A stretch of DNA of 64,000 nucleotides from Rhinopithecus roxellana. Lineage: Eukaryota; Chordata; Mammalia; Primates; Cercopithecidae. The stretch covers positions 46,427,980 to 46,491,979 of the forward strand of contig NC_044567.1 in assembly GCF_007565055.1 (NCBI RefSeq), read 5' to 3'. The notes beneath the pieces are model-generated. The model ran no database searches. It was not told where the DNA came from and worked only from the letters and a program-made list of their open reading frames with translations. The position numbers were made by a program, and so were the translations under genes. Shown in pieces: positions 1-37,862 of this stretch (position 1 is its first letter; each line of letters opens with the position of its first letter).

Positions 1-146
1 CTACTCGGGAGGCTGAGGCAGGAGAATCTCCTGAACCCAGGAGGCGGAGGTTCCAGTGAGCCAAGATGGTGCCACTCTATTCCAGCCTGGGTGACACAGA
101 GAGACTCTGTCTAAAAATTAAAAAATTAAAAATAAAAATAAATGAT
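1..146 (+). mobile_element. Alu, right-arm part, cut by the window edge
   Basis: The Alu 3' half (GGAGGCTGAGGCAGGAGAAT, GCCACT, GCCTGGGTGACA) is followed by an A-rich tail. The left part lies outside the window. Confidence 0.9.
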
Positions 147-804
147 ACCCTAGCCCCCACATTGGCCACCTTTCTTCCAGATTCTGTATTATCACGGTGC
201 CATTTGCTCCCTATTTCATCGCTTTGGTAACCTCACAGTGACCTTTGATCTTTCCCTTCCATGCCTGATATATAGCTGGCAGACTAATTTATCTGCTTCC
301 TTGTCTATGTCATTGTTCAGGCCCATCCCTTACTTTTAATTCCTTCCTCCAAATCCCCTGGCAAGGTCCTGGCCCATGCCTGCCTCCTTTTTTTTCCCTT
401 GGAATCTGTCTTCACCTGTTCTGCTCAAATCATTCTTCTAGACTTAAATCATGTTGCTCTGTTCTCCCTACCACAAGGGTCCCGTCAATCATCTGAGTTC
501 AACGCAGCCTGCGACGGTAGCCGCCACCTGCCCCACCAGAGATAGGGGGTCGTCTCCTTTTTGCCAGCCAAGTGTCTCGGACCTGACTTTCGTCTTGAGT
601 CCTCTCCTTAGGTTTCCCCGTGGCTTAGGTTTCCCTGTCAGCTCCTTATTTGTTCATCTTTCAGCACCAGCTCTCCCTTTCGCTTACAGATTGAGGTTTG
701 ACATTTTCAGGAAATTTACTCTGATTAACTTTGCAAACCTTCCAGCTTATGTCATAATTCCTGAATCGTCCATCCCCTAATCTCTTCTCATATATTAATA
801 GTTA
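147..804. other. Intergenic, nothing recognised
   Basis: Unique-looking, T/C-rich sequence. A 109-codon open frame at 451-780 has no recognisable domain and no splice or promoter context, so it is not called as a gene. Confidence 0.5.
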
Positions 805-993
805 GGGAGGTGGTTCACTCCAGGGCTCTGACATCAAACTGGACTCCATTATAATCCTGGCTGGTCACTCACTAGCTACATACCCTAAGCAAGTTTCTCT
901 ACCTGTTGTGTGCTTTGGTTTCCTCTTCTGGGATTTGTAGCTAATCATAGTGCCTCCCTTGCAGAGATTACATGAGCATTAGACGAACCAATG
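805..993 (+). repeat. MIR element, left part
   Basis: The order of blocks (ggctctgacatcaaactgga, tcactagctac, caagtttctctacctg, ggtttcctcttctgg) follows MIR. The copy is interrupted by the Alu at 1013-1329. Confidence 0.6.
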
Positions 994-1012
994 CAATGCT
1001 CACGATATCTTT

Positions 1013-1329
1013 TTTTTTGTTTGTTTTTGAGGTGGGGTCTCGCTCTGTCGCCCAGGCTAGAGTGCAGTGGTGCAATCTCGGCTCACTGCAAGCTCCACCT
1101 CCCGGGTTCACGCCATTCTCCTGCCTCAGCCTCCCGAGTAGCTGGGACTACAGGCGCCCACCACCACGCCCGGCTAATTTTTTTTTTTTTTTTTTTTTTT
1201 TTTGTATTTTTAGTAGAGACGCGGTTTCACCATGTTAGCCAGGATGGTCTGGATCTCCTGACCTCGTGATCCGCCCACCTCAGCCTCCCAAAGTGCTGGG
1301 ATTACAGGCGTGAGCCACCGCACCCGGCC
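1013..1329 (-). mobile_element. AluY inserted in a MIR
   Basis: Full-length Alu in reverse orientation with an AluY-like body. A perfect 19-bp target duplication CAATGCTCACGATATCTTT flanks it (994-1012 and 1330-1348), so the insertion is young. Confidence 0.95.
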
Positions 1330-1504
1330 CAATGCTCACGATATCTTTAGCAGAGCAGGGATGAAAATGTGCTAGCAATTTTTACTCCTGCATTAACAGT
1401 GAGTACTTATAAGACGCTACATAACTTTCCTGAAAGCAGGCATAGTATTCATTTTTATTGTATTTGCAAGGCGGGAAGCATTTTTCATATTAGACCTTTT
1501 TTAT

Positions 1505-1787
1505 TTAGACAGAGTCTCACTCTGTCGCCCAGGCTGGAGTGCAATGGCACAATCTTGGCTCACTGCAACCTCTGCCTCCCAGGTTCAAGCGATTCTCCTG
1601 CCTTAGCCTCCTGAGTAGCTGGGATTAAAGGTGCATGCCACTACGCCCAGCTAATTTTTGTATTTTTAGTAAAGACAAGGTTTCACCATGTTGGTCAGGC
1701 TGGTCTCAAACTCCTGACCTCAGTTGATCCACCTGCCTTGGCCTCCCAAAGTGCTGGGATTACAGGCATGAGCCACCGCACCTGGCC
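1505..1787 (-). mobile_element. Alu
   Basis: Full-length AluS-like element in reverse orientation. The flanking TAGACCTTTTTT on both sides is its target duplication. Confidence 0.93.
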
Positions 1788-1868
1788 ATACTAGACCTTT
1801 TTTAAAGTGTTAGTTCATTTTTGGAATAGGTAACACATATACTAAGCACATAATTCAAAAATTACAGA

Positions 1869-2177
1869 GGCCGGGTGCGGTGGCTCAAGCCTGTAATCCC
1901 AGCACTTTGGGAGGCCGAGACGGGCGGATCACGAGGTCAGGAGATCGAGACCATCCTGGCTAACACGGTGAAACCCCGTCTCTACTAAAAAAAAATACAA
2001 AAAACTAGCCGGGCGAGGTGGCGGGCGCCTGTAGTCCCAACTACTCAGGAGGCTGAGGCAGTAGAATGGCATAAACCCGGGAGGCGGAGCTTGCAGTGAG
2101 CTGAGAACCAGCCACTGCACTCCAGCCTGGGCGACAGAGCGAGACTCCGTCTCAAAAAAAAAAAAAAAAAAAAAAAA
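1869..2177 (+). mobile_element. AluY of Old World monkey type
   Basis: Full-length AluY. It carries GGCTCAAGCCTGTAATC, GAGACGGGCGGATC, ACTAGCCGGGCGAGGTGG and ATGGCATAAACCC, a combination I associate with the cercopithecid AluY lineage. ATTACAGA repeats flank it. Confidence 0.9.
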
Positions 2178-2524
2178 TTACAGAAAGGTAAATAGTAAAA
2201 AGCCAAAAGAAAGTCCCCCTCCTGCCCTGTGTCCCCTCAGCCACCCATTTCTCCTCCCAGAGGAAAGGCCCCTTCTGAGAAATCCATCAATGTCTGATGT
2301 CTGTCGACTTGGTTTTTGCTGTACCATGGCTTTCCAGGAGGTTTCGTTTCCTGGGCCCCTTGTGAGCTTTCCCACTTCCGCCTTTGGCCCTCCTGTGCCC
2401 TTGCTGAGGATGCCTTCCTGCAGCACTGACTTCTCAAACACTCCTCCTGTTCCGCAGGGCTCCACACGAATGCCTCTTCACAGAGTGCCCTTGCATTCCC
2501 TCCTGGGGCCACCTTGTCCCATGA

Positions 2525-2748
2525 GATGTTCTTTCTCCCTCATTTGAACGCCATCAGCATGTGTGCCTGTTTGATCCCCTCAACACCTTTGATCGTGTAC
2601 CACACAGTTCATTTGGAGGAATGCGTCCTCCTCTTCTCACGCTTAGAGACGAACGCCTTCTTGAAGACAAGAGACCAGGCCATCTCCATCTGTACCTCCC
2701 TGGAAGTGCTGGGTTCTGCGTTTGGCACGTAAAATGTACAGTAATGTT
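2525..2748 (+). repeat. Local duplication, copy 1
   Basis: This block resembles 5833-6062. Shared runs include GAACGCCATCAGCATG, CAACACCTTTGATC and GTACCACACAGTTCAT. The similarity resumes after the inserted Alu, up to AATGATCCAGACT. Confidence 0.75.
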
Positions 2749-3087
2749 TATTTTATTTTATTTTATTTTATTTTATTTTATTTTATTTTATTTTTATTTT
2801 ATTTGAGACAGAGTCTTACTCTGTCACCCAGGCTGGAGTGCAGTGGCATGACCTCGGCTCACTGGAACCTTGGCCTCCCAGGTTCAAGCAATTCTCCTGC
2901 CTCAACCTCCTGAGTAGCTGGGATTACAAGTACCCACCACCACACCAGGCTAATTTTTGTATTTTTAGTAGAGATGGGATTTCACCATGTTATCCAGGCT
3001 GGTCTTGAACTCTTGACCTCTGGTGATCCACCTGCCTTGGCCTCCCAAAGTGCTGGGATTACAGGCATGAGCCACTGTGCCTGGGCC
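2749..3087 (-). mobile_element. Alu with (TTTTA)n tail
   Basis: Reverse-oriented Alu whose A tail has become a TTTTA array (about 2749-2805). AATGTTT flanks it. It splits copy 1 of the local duplication. Confidence 0.92.
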
Positions 3088-3119
3088 CAATAATGTTTGT
3101 ATTACTGAAAAATAAATAA

Positions 3120-3582
3120 ATAAATAAATCAATCAATAAATAACGTAGGAGGAATGATCCAGACTGAAAGAGACTAAAGAGACATAACCACCGAGTATAT
3201 CGCCTAAAAGAAGATTCCATCTTTACTTGGCGGGTAGGGAGAACCCAGTTATTCCATTGTTGGAAGAACTGGAAAAATTTACATTCAAACTGCATAAGAG
3301 ATGATATAGAATTATTGTTAATTTTATTAGGTAAACAATGGCATTTTGGAGATTGTCCTAGGAGATACATACTGCATATTTAAGGGTGAATTTGCATAAT
3401 GTCTCCTACTTACTTTCAAAAGTCCCAGCAAAGTAAGACTTAGCTACAGAGAAAGAAGAAGTAAGAGAGGGATGATGCAAACCTGCAAAGTGTTAACAGT
3501 GGTCGCATTTAGATATGGTTGTTCATTTATTATGCTTTGTACTTACCTATATGCTTGACATTTTTCATGATAGAAAGTTGGG
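3120..3582 (+). repeat. Old L1-like 3' end (tentative)
   Basis: Diverged sequence with AGACTGAAAGAGACTAAAGA, GAGATACATACTG and AAAGTGTTAACAGTGG, blocks I recall from ancient LINE-1 tails. The subfamily is not assigned. Confidence 0.4.
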
Positions 3583-3893
3583 GGCCAGGCGCGGTGACTC
3601 ATGCCTGTAATCCCAGCACTTTGGGAGGCCAAGGTGGGTGGATCACTTGAGGACAGGAGTTTGAGACCAGCCTGACCAACACAGCAAAACCCTGTCTCTA
3701 CTAAAAATACAAAAATTAGCCTGGCATGGAGGCGTCTGCCTGTAATCCCAGCTATGTGGGAGGCTGAGGCACAAGAATCACATGACCCTGGGAGGCTGAG
3801 GTTGTAGTGAGCCAAGATCGCGCCACTGCACTCCAGCCTGGGTGACAGAGTGAGACCCTGTCTAAAAAAAAAAAAGAAAGAAAGGAAAAAAGA
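3583..3893 (+). mobile_element. Alu
   Basis: Full-length forward Alu from GGCCAGGCGCGGTGACTC to an impure A/AAAG tail. Confidence 0.93.
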
Positions 3894-4579
3894 AAATTGG
3901 GGAAGGTGCATATAGTTGAATTGAACTAAAAGAGTTATGGCCTCTCTCTGCTTGAATTTCTTCTTAGGACTCTGGGCATTTTGGCTTAGGACCCCCACCC
4001 TTCACCCTCAGTGCCGGGGAATGGTCTTGGCTCAGGATAACCGAGTTCCTCATTTCTAGTGACACCTAATCCCCATCGCAGTGGGGCATGGAGAAGGCAC
4101 TTGATCCGGGAGCCATGTGCTCTCCAAGGCTGACTTCATGCTCTGGCAGAGAGCAGTCCTGGGAATGCCGCTGAGAGGTTGGGAGCCCAAGTGTCTGTTC
4201 TCAGGACTGAACATCAAACGGTGGCGATGGAGAAAATAGCTGGGCAGGAAGTGACTGAGCATCGTGAAGGAGAAGGCAGCCCCCGATTCATTGCCTGCCG
4301 AGCCGGCCTGCATTCTTGAGACCCAATACGTATATTTTCCAGCCCATCAAGGGATAAATGCAGCTCTCTGCCCTGGCTGTGGGTATTATCCCTGGCTGTG
4401 TGATGGCTGAAAGAATAAGGGCTCCTTCTGTTCCCAAAAGCGAGCTAATAATATACCACTAAGTAATCTGCCCCCTGTTCATCAGAGGAGGAATTCCAAG
4501 AGAGGGTCCGGGTCACCCCTGAAGCTGCCTCGTTGAAGAAGCAAGAGGCTCTCTTCAAGTTTTTTCTCTTTGGATGGAA

Positions 4580-5180
4580 TTTTTTTTTTTTTTTTTTTTT
4601 TTTAGATGGAGTCTCAGGCTGGGTGCGGTGGCTCACACCTGTAATCCCAGCACTTTGGGAGGCTGAGGCAGGTGGATCACCTGAGGTCAGGAGTTCAAGA
4701 CCAGCCTGGCTAATATGGTGAAATCCCATCTTTACTAAAAATACAAAAATTAGCCAGGCGTGGTGGCATATGCCTGTAGTCCCAGCTACTCAGGAGGCTG
4801 AGGCAGGAGAATCGCTTGAACCTGGGAGGTGGATGCTGCGGTGAGCCAAGATAGCACCATTGCACTCCAGCCTGGGCAACAAGAGCGAAACTCAAAAAAA
4901 GAAAAAAAAGAAAAAAAGAGTCTCACTCTGTTGCCCAGGCTGGAGTGCAGTAGCACAATATCGGCTTACTGCAACCTCTGCCTCCCGGGTTCAAGCAATT
5001 CTCCTGCCTCAGCCTCTCAAATAGCTGGGATTACAGGCACCCACCATCACATTCAGCTAATTTTTGTATTTTTTTTTTCAGTAGGCTAGCCAGGATGGTC
5101 TCGATCTCCTGACCTCGTGATCCGCCCACCTCAGCCTCCCAAAGTGCTGAGATGACAGGCATGAGCCACCGCGCTAGGCC
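4580..5180 (-). mobile_element. Alu split by a second Alu
   Basis: The poly-T head and GGAGTCTC end at 4615, and the element resumes at GAGTCTCACTCTG (about 4918) to GGCC at 5180. The 4617-4915 segment is an insertion. Confidence 0.92.
4617..4915 (+). mobile_element. Alu nested in the Alu at 4580-5180
   Basis: Full-length forward Alu inserted into a reverse Alu. GAGTCTC is duplicated on both sides. Confidence 0.92.
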
Positions 5181-5339
5181 AGAAATTTTTTTTTAATATT
5201 ACGTATGTCTCTTTCCCCCTACCCATCTCAATTAGACATATATTCAGTGTAATTTACTCAGGGTTCTCATTAAGAAAACCAGTCATACTGTGCTGTAATC
5301 TTCAGGTAGAGAAGAAAACTTACACCGGGCAAACACCTG

Positions 5340-5565
5340 CAACGTACCAAACAGCGCCAGGCATGGTGTGTGCAATGTTGGGATAGGCCGCTGAATGCAC
5401 ATAACTAGTCTGGGAGGCAGGTATGTCACCCCCATTTTACAGAGGAGAAGACGAAGGCTCAAAGAAGCACACGCCTCCCATCACGTGGTGTGCGAGCAGG
5501 CAAGCCGGGACCCACAGCCAGGCCTGTCGGACTTTCAGCTCCATGCTCCTCCTGCTCCGACCTGC
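5340..5565 (-). repeat. MIR element
   Basis: The reverse MIR pattern is visible: GCCAGGCATGGTG, CCATTTTACAGAGGAGAAGA, then CACGTGGTGTGCGAGC and CTTTCAGCTCCATGCTC. Confidence 0.55.
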
Positions 5566-5832
5566 TGCTGCGGAAGTACATGCAGTTCTCACCTCTCCTT
5601 GATACGTTTCCAAATGACTAGACTTTGTGATTCCTGATATCCAGCTTTTCAACTGCTGTCCAGACTACGGTGGGTGCCGTCCCTTCCAGTCACCGTGGGA
5701 TTTCTCCTGGAGAGCTGACCTCCATCCCTGACGCTGGCCCTCTTCTCACGGCCTCCAGCAAGCTTCCTGCAGCTCCTGCCTTCGGTTTCCTCATCTGAAA
5801 AGGAGACAGTTCAGCCAAGGAGACGGTTCAGT

Positions 5833-6120
5833 GGGATGTTCTTTCCCCCTCATTCGAACGCCATCAGCATGGGTGCCTTTTTGGCCCACTCAACACCTTT
5901 GATCTTGTACCACACAGTTCATCTGGGAGAATGCATCCTCCTCTTCTTACCCCTAGAGACGAACACCTCTTTGAAGACAATGACCAGGCCGTCTCCATGT
6001 GGATCTCCCTGGAAGTTCTGGGTTCTGTGCCTGACACACATAAAAAGTGTCCAGTGATGTTTATATTAGTGAAACATAAATACATAAGATAGCCGGAATG
6101 ATCCAGACTAAAAGAAACTG
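5833..6120 (+). repeat. Local duplication, copy 2
   Basis: Diverged copy of 2525-2748 plus 3088-3175, with the same block order and without the Alu. By eye it is roughly 80-85 percent identical. Confidence 0.75.
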
Positions 6121-8200
6121 CCAAGATCTCACAGCTGAACACTCTGGGAGTGTACGACATTTTCTCCTAGATTCACTTATATTTGTTTGCTGAAGATGAA
6201 GAATTCTGACGAAGAGAAGGAAGGAAGGACGGTGTGGAAAGCCAGGCAAGAAGCCGTCAGCATTTTAGAGCTTGTGTTAGGTCCCGACGTAATATGGGTT
6301 CTCTCTTAAGGGAACTGAAAGAAATGTTGAATGGAATATTTCTTTTCTGTCTCCTGGAGGTGAGTATGAATGTAGTTATATAGATAGATGAGTACATTGG
6401 TCACCGCAAAAGGGAAAAAGCAAAATTGCCCTGTTTCATTTCCACACAGTTCCTCCTGACAACACGTCTGGGTGTTGACGTAGACACTGTAAGCACCCAC
6501 GCCCACCCCCACCCCACCCACAGCCTGCCCTGCATACACCACTGCTGGAGATGTAGCCAGGACCGCTCACCCTGTCCCCTGAGCCCTCGGAGCTTGTTAA
6601 CACCACCGCTCCCCTCAGTGATATTTACCTGTCCGTGGCTGTCCTGACCAGGTTTCCCAAGGAGACAGCCCACCAATCACCCAGCAGCCTCAGCCAGTGC
6701 ATCACTGGGCCAACAGGGCAGAGCCCCAGGGGACCACTCCCTTCACGACATGGATGGACACTTTAGGAGTGACAGTTACCCTCTCCTTGGATAAGGAGGG
6801 GCTCCAAGGATGGACATGTCAGTCTCACCTGGAGAGAGAGGGGCAGCGGCGTGGGGGGCAACGCTCAGTGGCTGGTGGGCAGGCAAGAGGGGAGTGAGCA
6901 CTGCCCAACTGGCTCCCTTGGCGGCCACTGGCCTTGTCTGGCACTCACTGAACAGGCGCTTCACAAACATGTGCTGCTTCGATGTGAAATCACCTCAATT
7001 TTGTAAATGAGTCTGTAGTGTCCACAGGATTCATCATCTAGAATACAAACCATTAAGGATAAAGGCTGCATCTTCTGTTTCCTCTGCATCTTCTTGAAGC
7101 ACTGCATGTAGGGGCCAGAGCGCAGTGGGTGTTTTGAACACATGCCTTCGCCCTGAGACCGCAGCCCTGCCTCCCCGGTCCCACGCACACCTCATGGAGT
7201 GGCCTCCGCATCGGGGCTTGGTACCGCTGTGTACGGAAGGGGCGGTTTGTACGGGAAATATGGACAAACAGTTCTATTAGAATAAGCAACCACAGGATGC
7301 CCACCCAGCCATCTTCCCAAAGATTTGTCGAGAAAAAAAAAAAGTAGGACGAGAATGGGCAAAAGCGTCCGACATACTTTACTCTTCTCTTGAGGCTTTA
7401 TTTTTCCACTCCTGATTTAGAAATGACCACATTTGTTAGACAGTCCCCCCTTGTCTGCCCTTTCTCTGCAGGCCACCGCCGTTCCCCCTACCCCATCCTG
7501 GCCAGCAGCTGGTCTTTCCTAATTGGTAATCTATCTTAATAGCCACAGGTCCCCAGGCAGCTGTCGCTGGGAATATGAGCTGGCGGCAGGGCCCCACGTC
7601 ACTAATTCACTTGCTGGTCCTATTAGAGCTTCAGAAAGAATTAAGTTAATAATGACACTAATGAGACAGAATGTACTTAGGAGAATAGAAAGAAGGAGAG
7701 GAGTAGAAGGAGGAGAAGGGAGAAGAGGGCAAGGCGGGGAGGGGAATTATTACTATTATTATTATTATTAGTTATTCCTGGCACAGATTTTGCAATCACA
7801 ACCCAAGGGTGTGACACAATCTTTCTCAAAATTCCAAAAGGATTTCAACTTTTCATCCTCAGTCTTATTCATTTGTCCATGTGATGACATTTCTAAGCAA
7901 GCCCCCGACTTCAGTCCTCGGTCCCCACGAGCTAGGGGCTGGCGCTGTGTTCAGGGTGTGATGAGCGCCTGAGAACGGAGGCGGCTGCCCCCCACCCCCC
8001 CTCGAAGTGAGGCCATCCTATCCCATCAGGTGAGGGAGCAATGGCCCCAAGTTCAGAGAAGGCATTCCAAGCTCCTGACATTCTGCTGTCGGAAAATGGT
8101 GATGGATCCTGCTCATTTCTAATTATACCTTTCCCTTGGCAACGACCAAAATACGTGTGGAAGAAGCTGGTTCTCGGCTTGGGGGGCCGCTCATCCTCTT
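6121..8200. other. Upstream flank of MYH16, no gene recognised
   Basis: Mostly non-repeat sequence. It contains a C-rich stretch near 6490-6530, a purine-rich run at about 7680-7745, a (TTA)n run at about 7749-7770, and an AT-rich homeodomain-like cluster near 7635-7665. No exon is supported. It is the natural place for distal enhancers. Confidence 0.5.
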
Positions 8201-8201
8201 T

Positions 8202-8252
8202 CCAAATATAGAGAAGGAATGAACCGTGGGGGTTACCAATGGCCTATAAAAG
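8202..8252 (+). promoter_or_regulatory. MYH16: Predicted MYH16 core promoter (CArG-like site, CCAAT, TATA)
   Basis: TATAAAAG lies at 8245-8252, with a CCAAT just before it at 8236-8240. A CArG-like CCAAATATAG lies at 8202-8211, one base off the CC(A/T)6GG consensus. A MEF2-like CTAATTATAC at about 8119-8128 is also one base off. TATA plus SRF/MEF2-type sites is the usual arrangement of sarcomeric gene promoters. A short exon ending in a perfect GTAAGT donor follows at 8297. The predicted transcription start is near 8275. There is no expression evidence in the sequence. Confidence 0.65.
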
Positions 8253-8274
8253 CCCCGGGGAGCGGCCAGCCCTC

Positions 8275-8296
8275 TGTGGCTCGCTTGTGGGCGGAG
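8275..8296 (+). other. MYH16: MYH16 noncoding exon 1 (predicted)
   Basis: A short 5' UTR exon is placed about 30 bp after the TATA box and ends in GGAG|gtaagt. Skeletal myosin genes usually start with a short noncoding exon. The 5' end is only an estimate from TATA spacing. Confidence 0.5.
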
Positions 8297-9061
8297 GTAA
8301 GTCGCAGGCTCCTCTTCTAGGTCTCAGCTGCTTGGAGCACACCCACCCGGTGGGCACATCCACACCTTGTGCGTGGCGCCCTGGCCCTGCGGGCTTTGGT
8401 GAGGAGCCCCGTGCGTGGCGCCCTGTCCCCGCCTGGCTTTGGTGAGGTGGCACCTCATGCCTGAGTTTTCTTAGGATAAGCTAGGTGTAGAGAGCGAGGT
8501 TTCCCTGGGCCCAAACACCCAGCACCCTCTGGCTCCAGCACCTCCCCCAAGCAGGAGCCCTGCAGTTTCTCTTTCCTCTACCCCCTCTCCCCTGTCCTCC
8601 TCTCCAAGTGTCCTCTGGGGCAGGATCCTTTTGCATGTCCCATGGGCCCAGCTGCCATAGCCTGACCTTCTCCCATTGCCTCGGTGACCCATGAAGGGTC
8701 AATGGGACGGAGGCCTCACCCTGCCTCACCTTCCCCACCTGGGCTGTACCTTTGCCAGGTGTCTTGTCCTCTTAAGACCACACTGGCTGTGACCATTGTG
8801 TGTAAATTAATCTCAGAGATATCACCAGTTCACAGACAAGGAGACCACCCCCTACCCTGGAACCATAGGCTTTTAGCAGGGATGCAGTCCCTGCCATCCG
8901 ATTCTAAACAGGAGTCAGGAAGACTGAAGAAGGCGCAGGTGCAGGCTGGGAGAAACCAGATTTCTACGCAGCTGAGGGCTTTTCCTCCCTGCCTGGCTTC
9001 CTGTGGGTCACGTGCCACCTGCTCTTCCGACCTGCCTCTTTAAAGTATTAGTTCTTTGTCT

Positions 9062-9380
9062 TTTTTTTTTTTTTTTTTTTTTGAGACGGAGTTTTGCTCT
9101 TGTCGCCCAGGCTGGAGTGCAATGGCACAATCTCAGCCCACTGCAACCTCCACCTCCCAGGTTCAAGCGATTCTCCTGCCTAAACCTCCAGAGTAGCTGG
9201 GATTACAGGCACCTGCCACCATGCCCAGCTTTTTTAAATTTTATTTTATTTTTCATTTTTAGTAGAGATGGGGTTTCACCATGTTGGCCAGGCTGGTCTC
9301 AAACTCCTGACCTCAGGCCATCTGCCCGCCTCAGCGTCCCAAAGTGCTGGGACTACAGGCGTGAGCCATGGCGCCCGGCC
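9062..9380 (-). mobile_element. Alu in intron 1
   Basis: Full-length reverse Alu with an 18-20-base T head, ending GCCCGGCC. A 214-codon open frame through it (9003-9647) is an Alu artefact. Confidence 0.93.
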
Positions 9381-9475
9381 CCTTTATCCTTTTTAGTTAA
9401 CTCATCAGAAGCCGATTCTACGTGGACGCAGCCACCCCAAGTACCGCTAAGTTGTGTATGTGCGTATTATTCCAG

Positions 9476-9534
9476 GTCCGGGATCTCCTGGCTGCTGCTG
9501 TCTTCTGCTCTCATCCTGCAGGTGGGACTCTCAG
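9476..9534 (+). other. MYH16: MYH16 noncoding exon 2 (tentative)
   Basis: An acceptor (ttattccag) at 9475 is followed by a short segment with two possible donors: CAG|gtggga at 9522 or the better CAG|gtgaga at 9535. Two noncoding exons before the coding ones place the human mutation site in exon 18, as published, which supports the count. The exact borders are uncertain. Confidence 0.4.
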
Positions 9535-9671
9535 GTGAGAAGCTGGGCCCTGTCCCTCGGCTGTTGGAGGTCTCCAGGCAATCCAAGCTTGCCAGTTCCT
9601 CCCTCCTCCCACCGGCTATAAGGGACACAGAGGGACCGAGGAACTAGCATGTTTAGACAAGGACATGTCGT

Positions 9672-9971
9672 GGCTGGGTGCAGTGGCTCACGCCTGTAAT
9701 CCCAGCACTTTGGGAGGCCGAGGCGGGCGGATCACGAAGTAAGGAGGTCGAGACCAGCCTGACCAACATGGTGAAACCCCATCTTTACTAAAAATACAAA
9801 AATTAGCAGGACGTGGTGGCAGGTGCCTGTAATCCCAGCTACTCAGGAGGCTGAGGCAGGAGAATTGTTTGCACCCGGGAGGCGGAAGTTGCAGTGAGCC
9901 GAGATCATGCCACTGCACTCCAGCCTGTGACAGAGCAAGACTCCGTCTCAAAAAAAAAAAAAAAAAAAAAA
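9672..9971 (+). mobile_element. Alu in intron 2
   Basis: Full-length forward Alu flanked by AGACAAGGACA on both sides. Confidence 0.93.
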
Positions 9972-10571
9972 GACAAGGACAGGTCAGGCAGGAGAGGAGG
10001 TGGCATTTGGGGGACTGTCAAACAGATGCTGATGTCAGATGCTTGCTTTTGTTCTTAGCAACCCAAGGAAGTAAAAGGCAGGTTCCCTCATGCGAGCATA
10101 TAGCCACCTTGATTGAAATGGTTCAAAAATATCTTTGCTCTTTGCCATTAGCACACTCTCTTTGAAGAAGGCGTTTATTTTTTAATGATGTTTATTCTGA
10201 AACATTCCCTCAGCAACACCTGGGTGTCACAGAAGCAGAAAAGGTGGTCCCAAGAGTGGCGTTCACTTCCAAGGCCCCTTATCGCCAATTCAAGCTTCAA
10301 ATGCTTGAGGAGCTTGTGTTAAATAGGCTGTAAGCCTGTCGCACAGAGTAGCCCCTCAATAAATATGCGCCCGTGTGATTTCCCAGCACTGAAGCCCTTT
10401 GGGTGGAGCTCCTCGAGGCATGAGGACAGCCTGGGTTCCTGGGGCCCTGACTCTGAGGGCTCCTGTGGCTGAAGGAGGACAGGGTGGAGGCTGAGACAGG
10501 CCTGGAGCTGCCGGGTGCCCAGCAAGGGGGCAGCTGAGCTCACCAGGTGGGTTTGCCTTCCAGCTGACACC

Positions 10572-37711
<27,140 letters not shown>

Positions 37712-37738
<27 letters not shown>

Positions 37739-37862
37739 GCCAGCCGTTCCGGAGCAGGACAGAAGATATGCAAAATGTATATTTTCTTGGTTCCTGACCA
37801 TTGATACTTAATGTCCATGTGACTCCTTTTCACATGCAATAAACTTTGCTTTATTTCAATCT
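37712..37862 (+). CDS. MYH16: MYH16 exon 41, last eight codons, stop and 3' UTR
   Basis: After the acceptor cttcccag the exon encodes MVVHESEE and a TGA at 37736-37738. A short 3' UTR follows. The last codons form the nonhelical tailpiece. The 3' end is estimated from the poly(A) signal. Confidence 0.85.
37838..37843 (+). terminator. MYH16: MYH16 poly(A) signal AATAAA
   Basis: An AATAAA hexamer lies 100 bp after the stop codon and is followed by T-rich sequence. Cleavage is expected about 15-25 bases downstream. Confidence 0.8.

Noticed and set aside
3543..3998. A 151-codon minus-strand frame, and dozens of similar frames elsewhere
   Set aside because: They contain the standard Alu-derived peptide pattern and coincide with Alus.
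9003..9647. A 214-codon plus-strand open frame in intron 1-2
   Set aside because: Most of it is a reverse Alu (9062-9380) read through its usual open frame. There is no independent coding signal.
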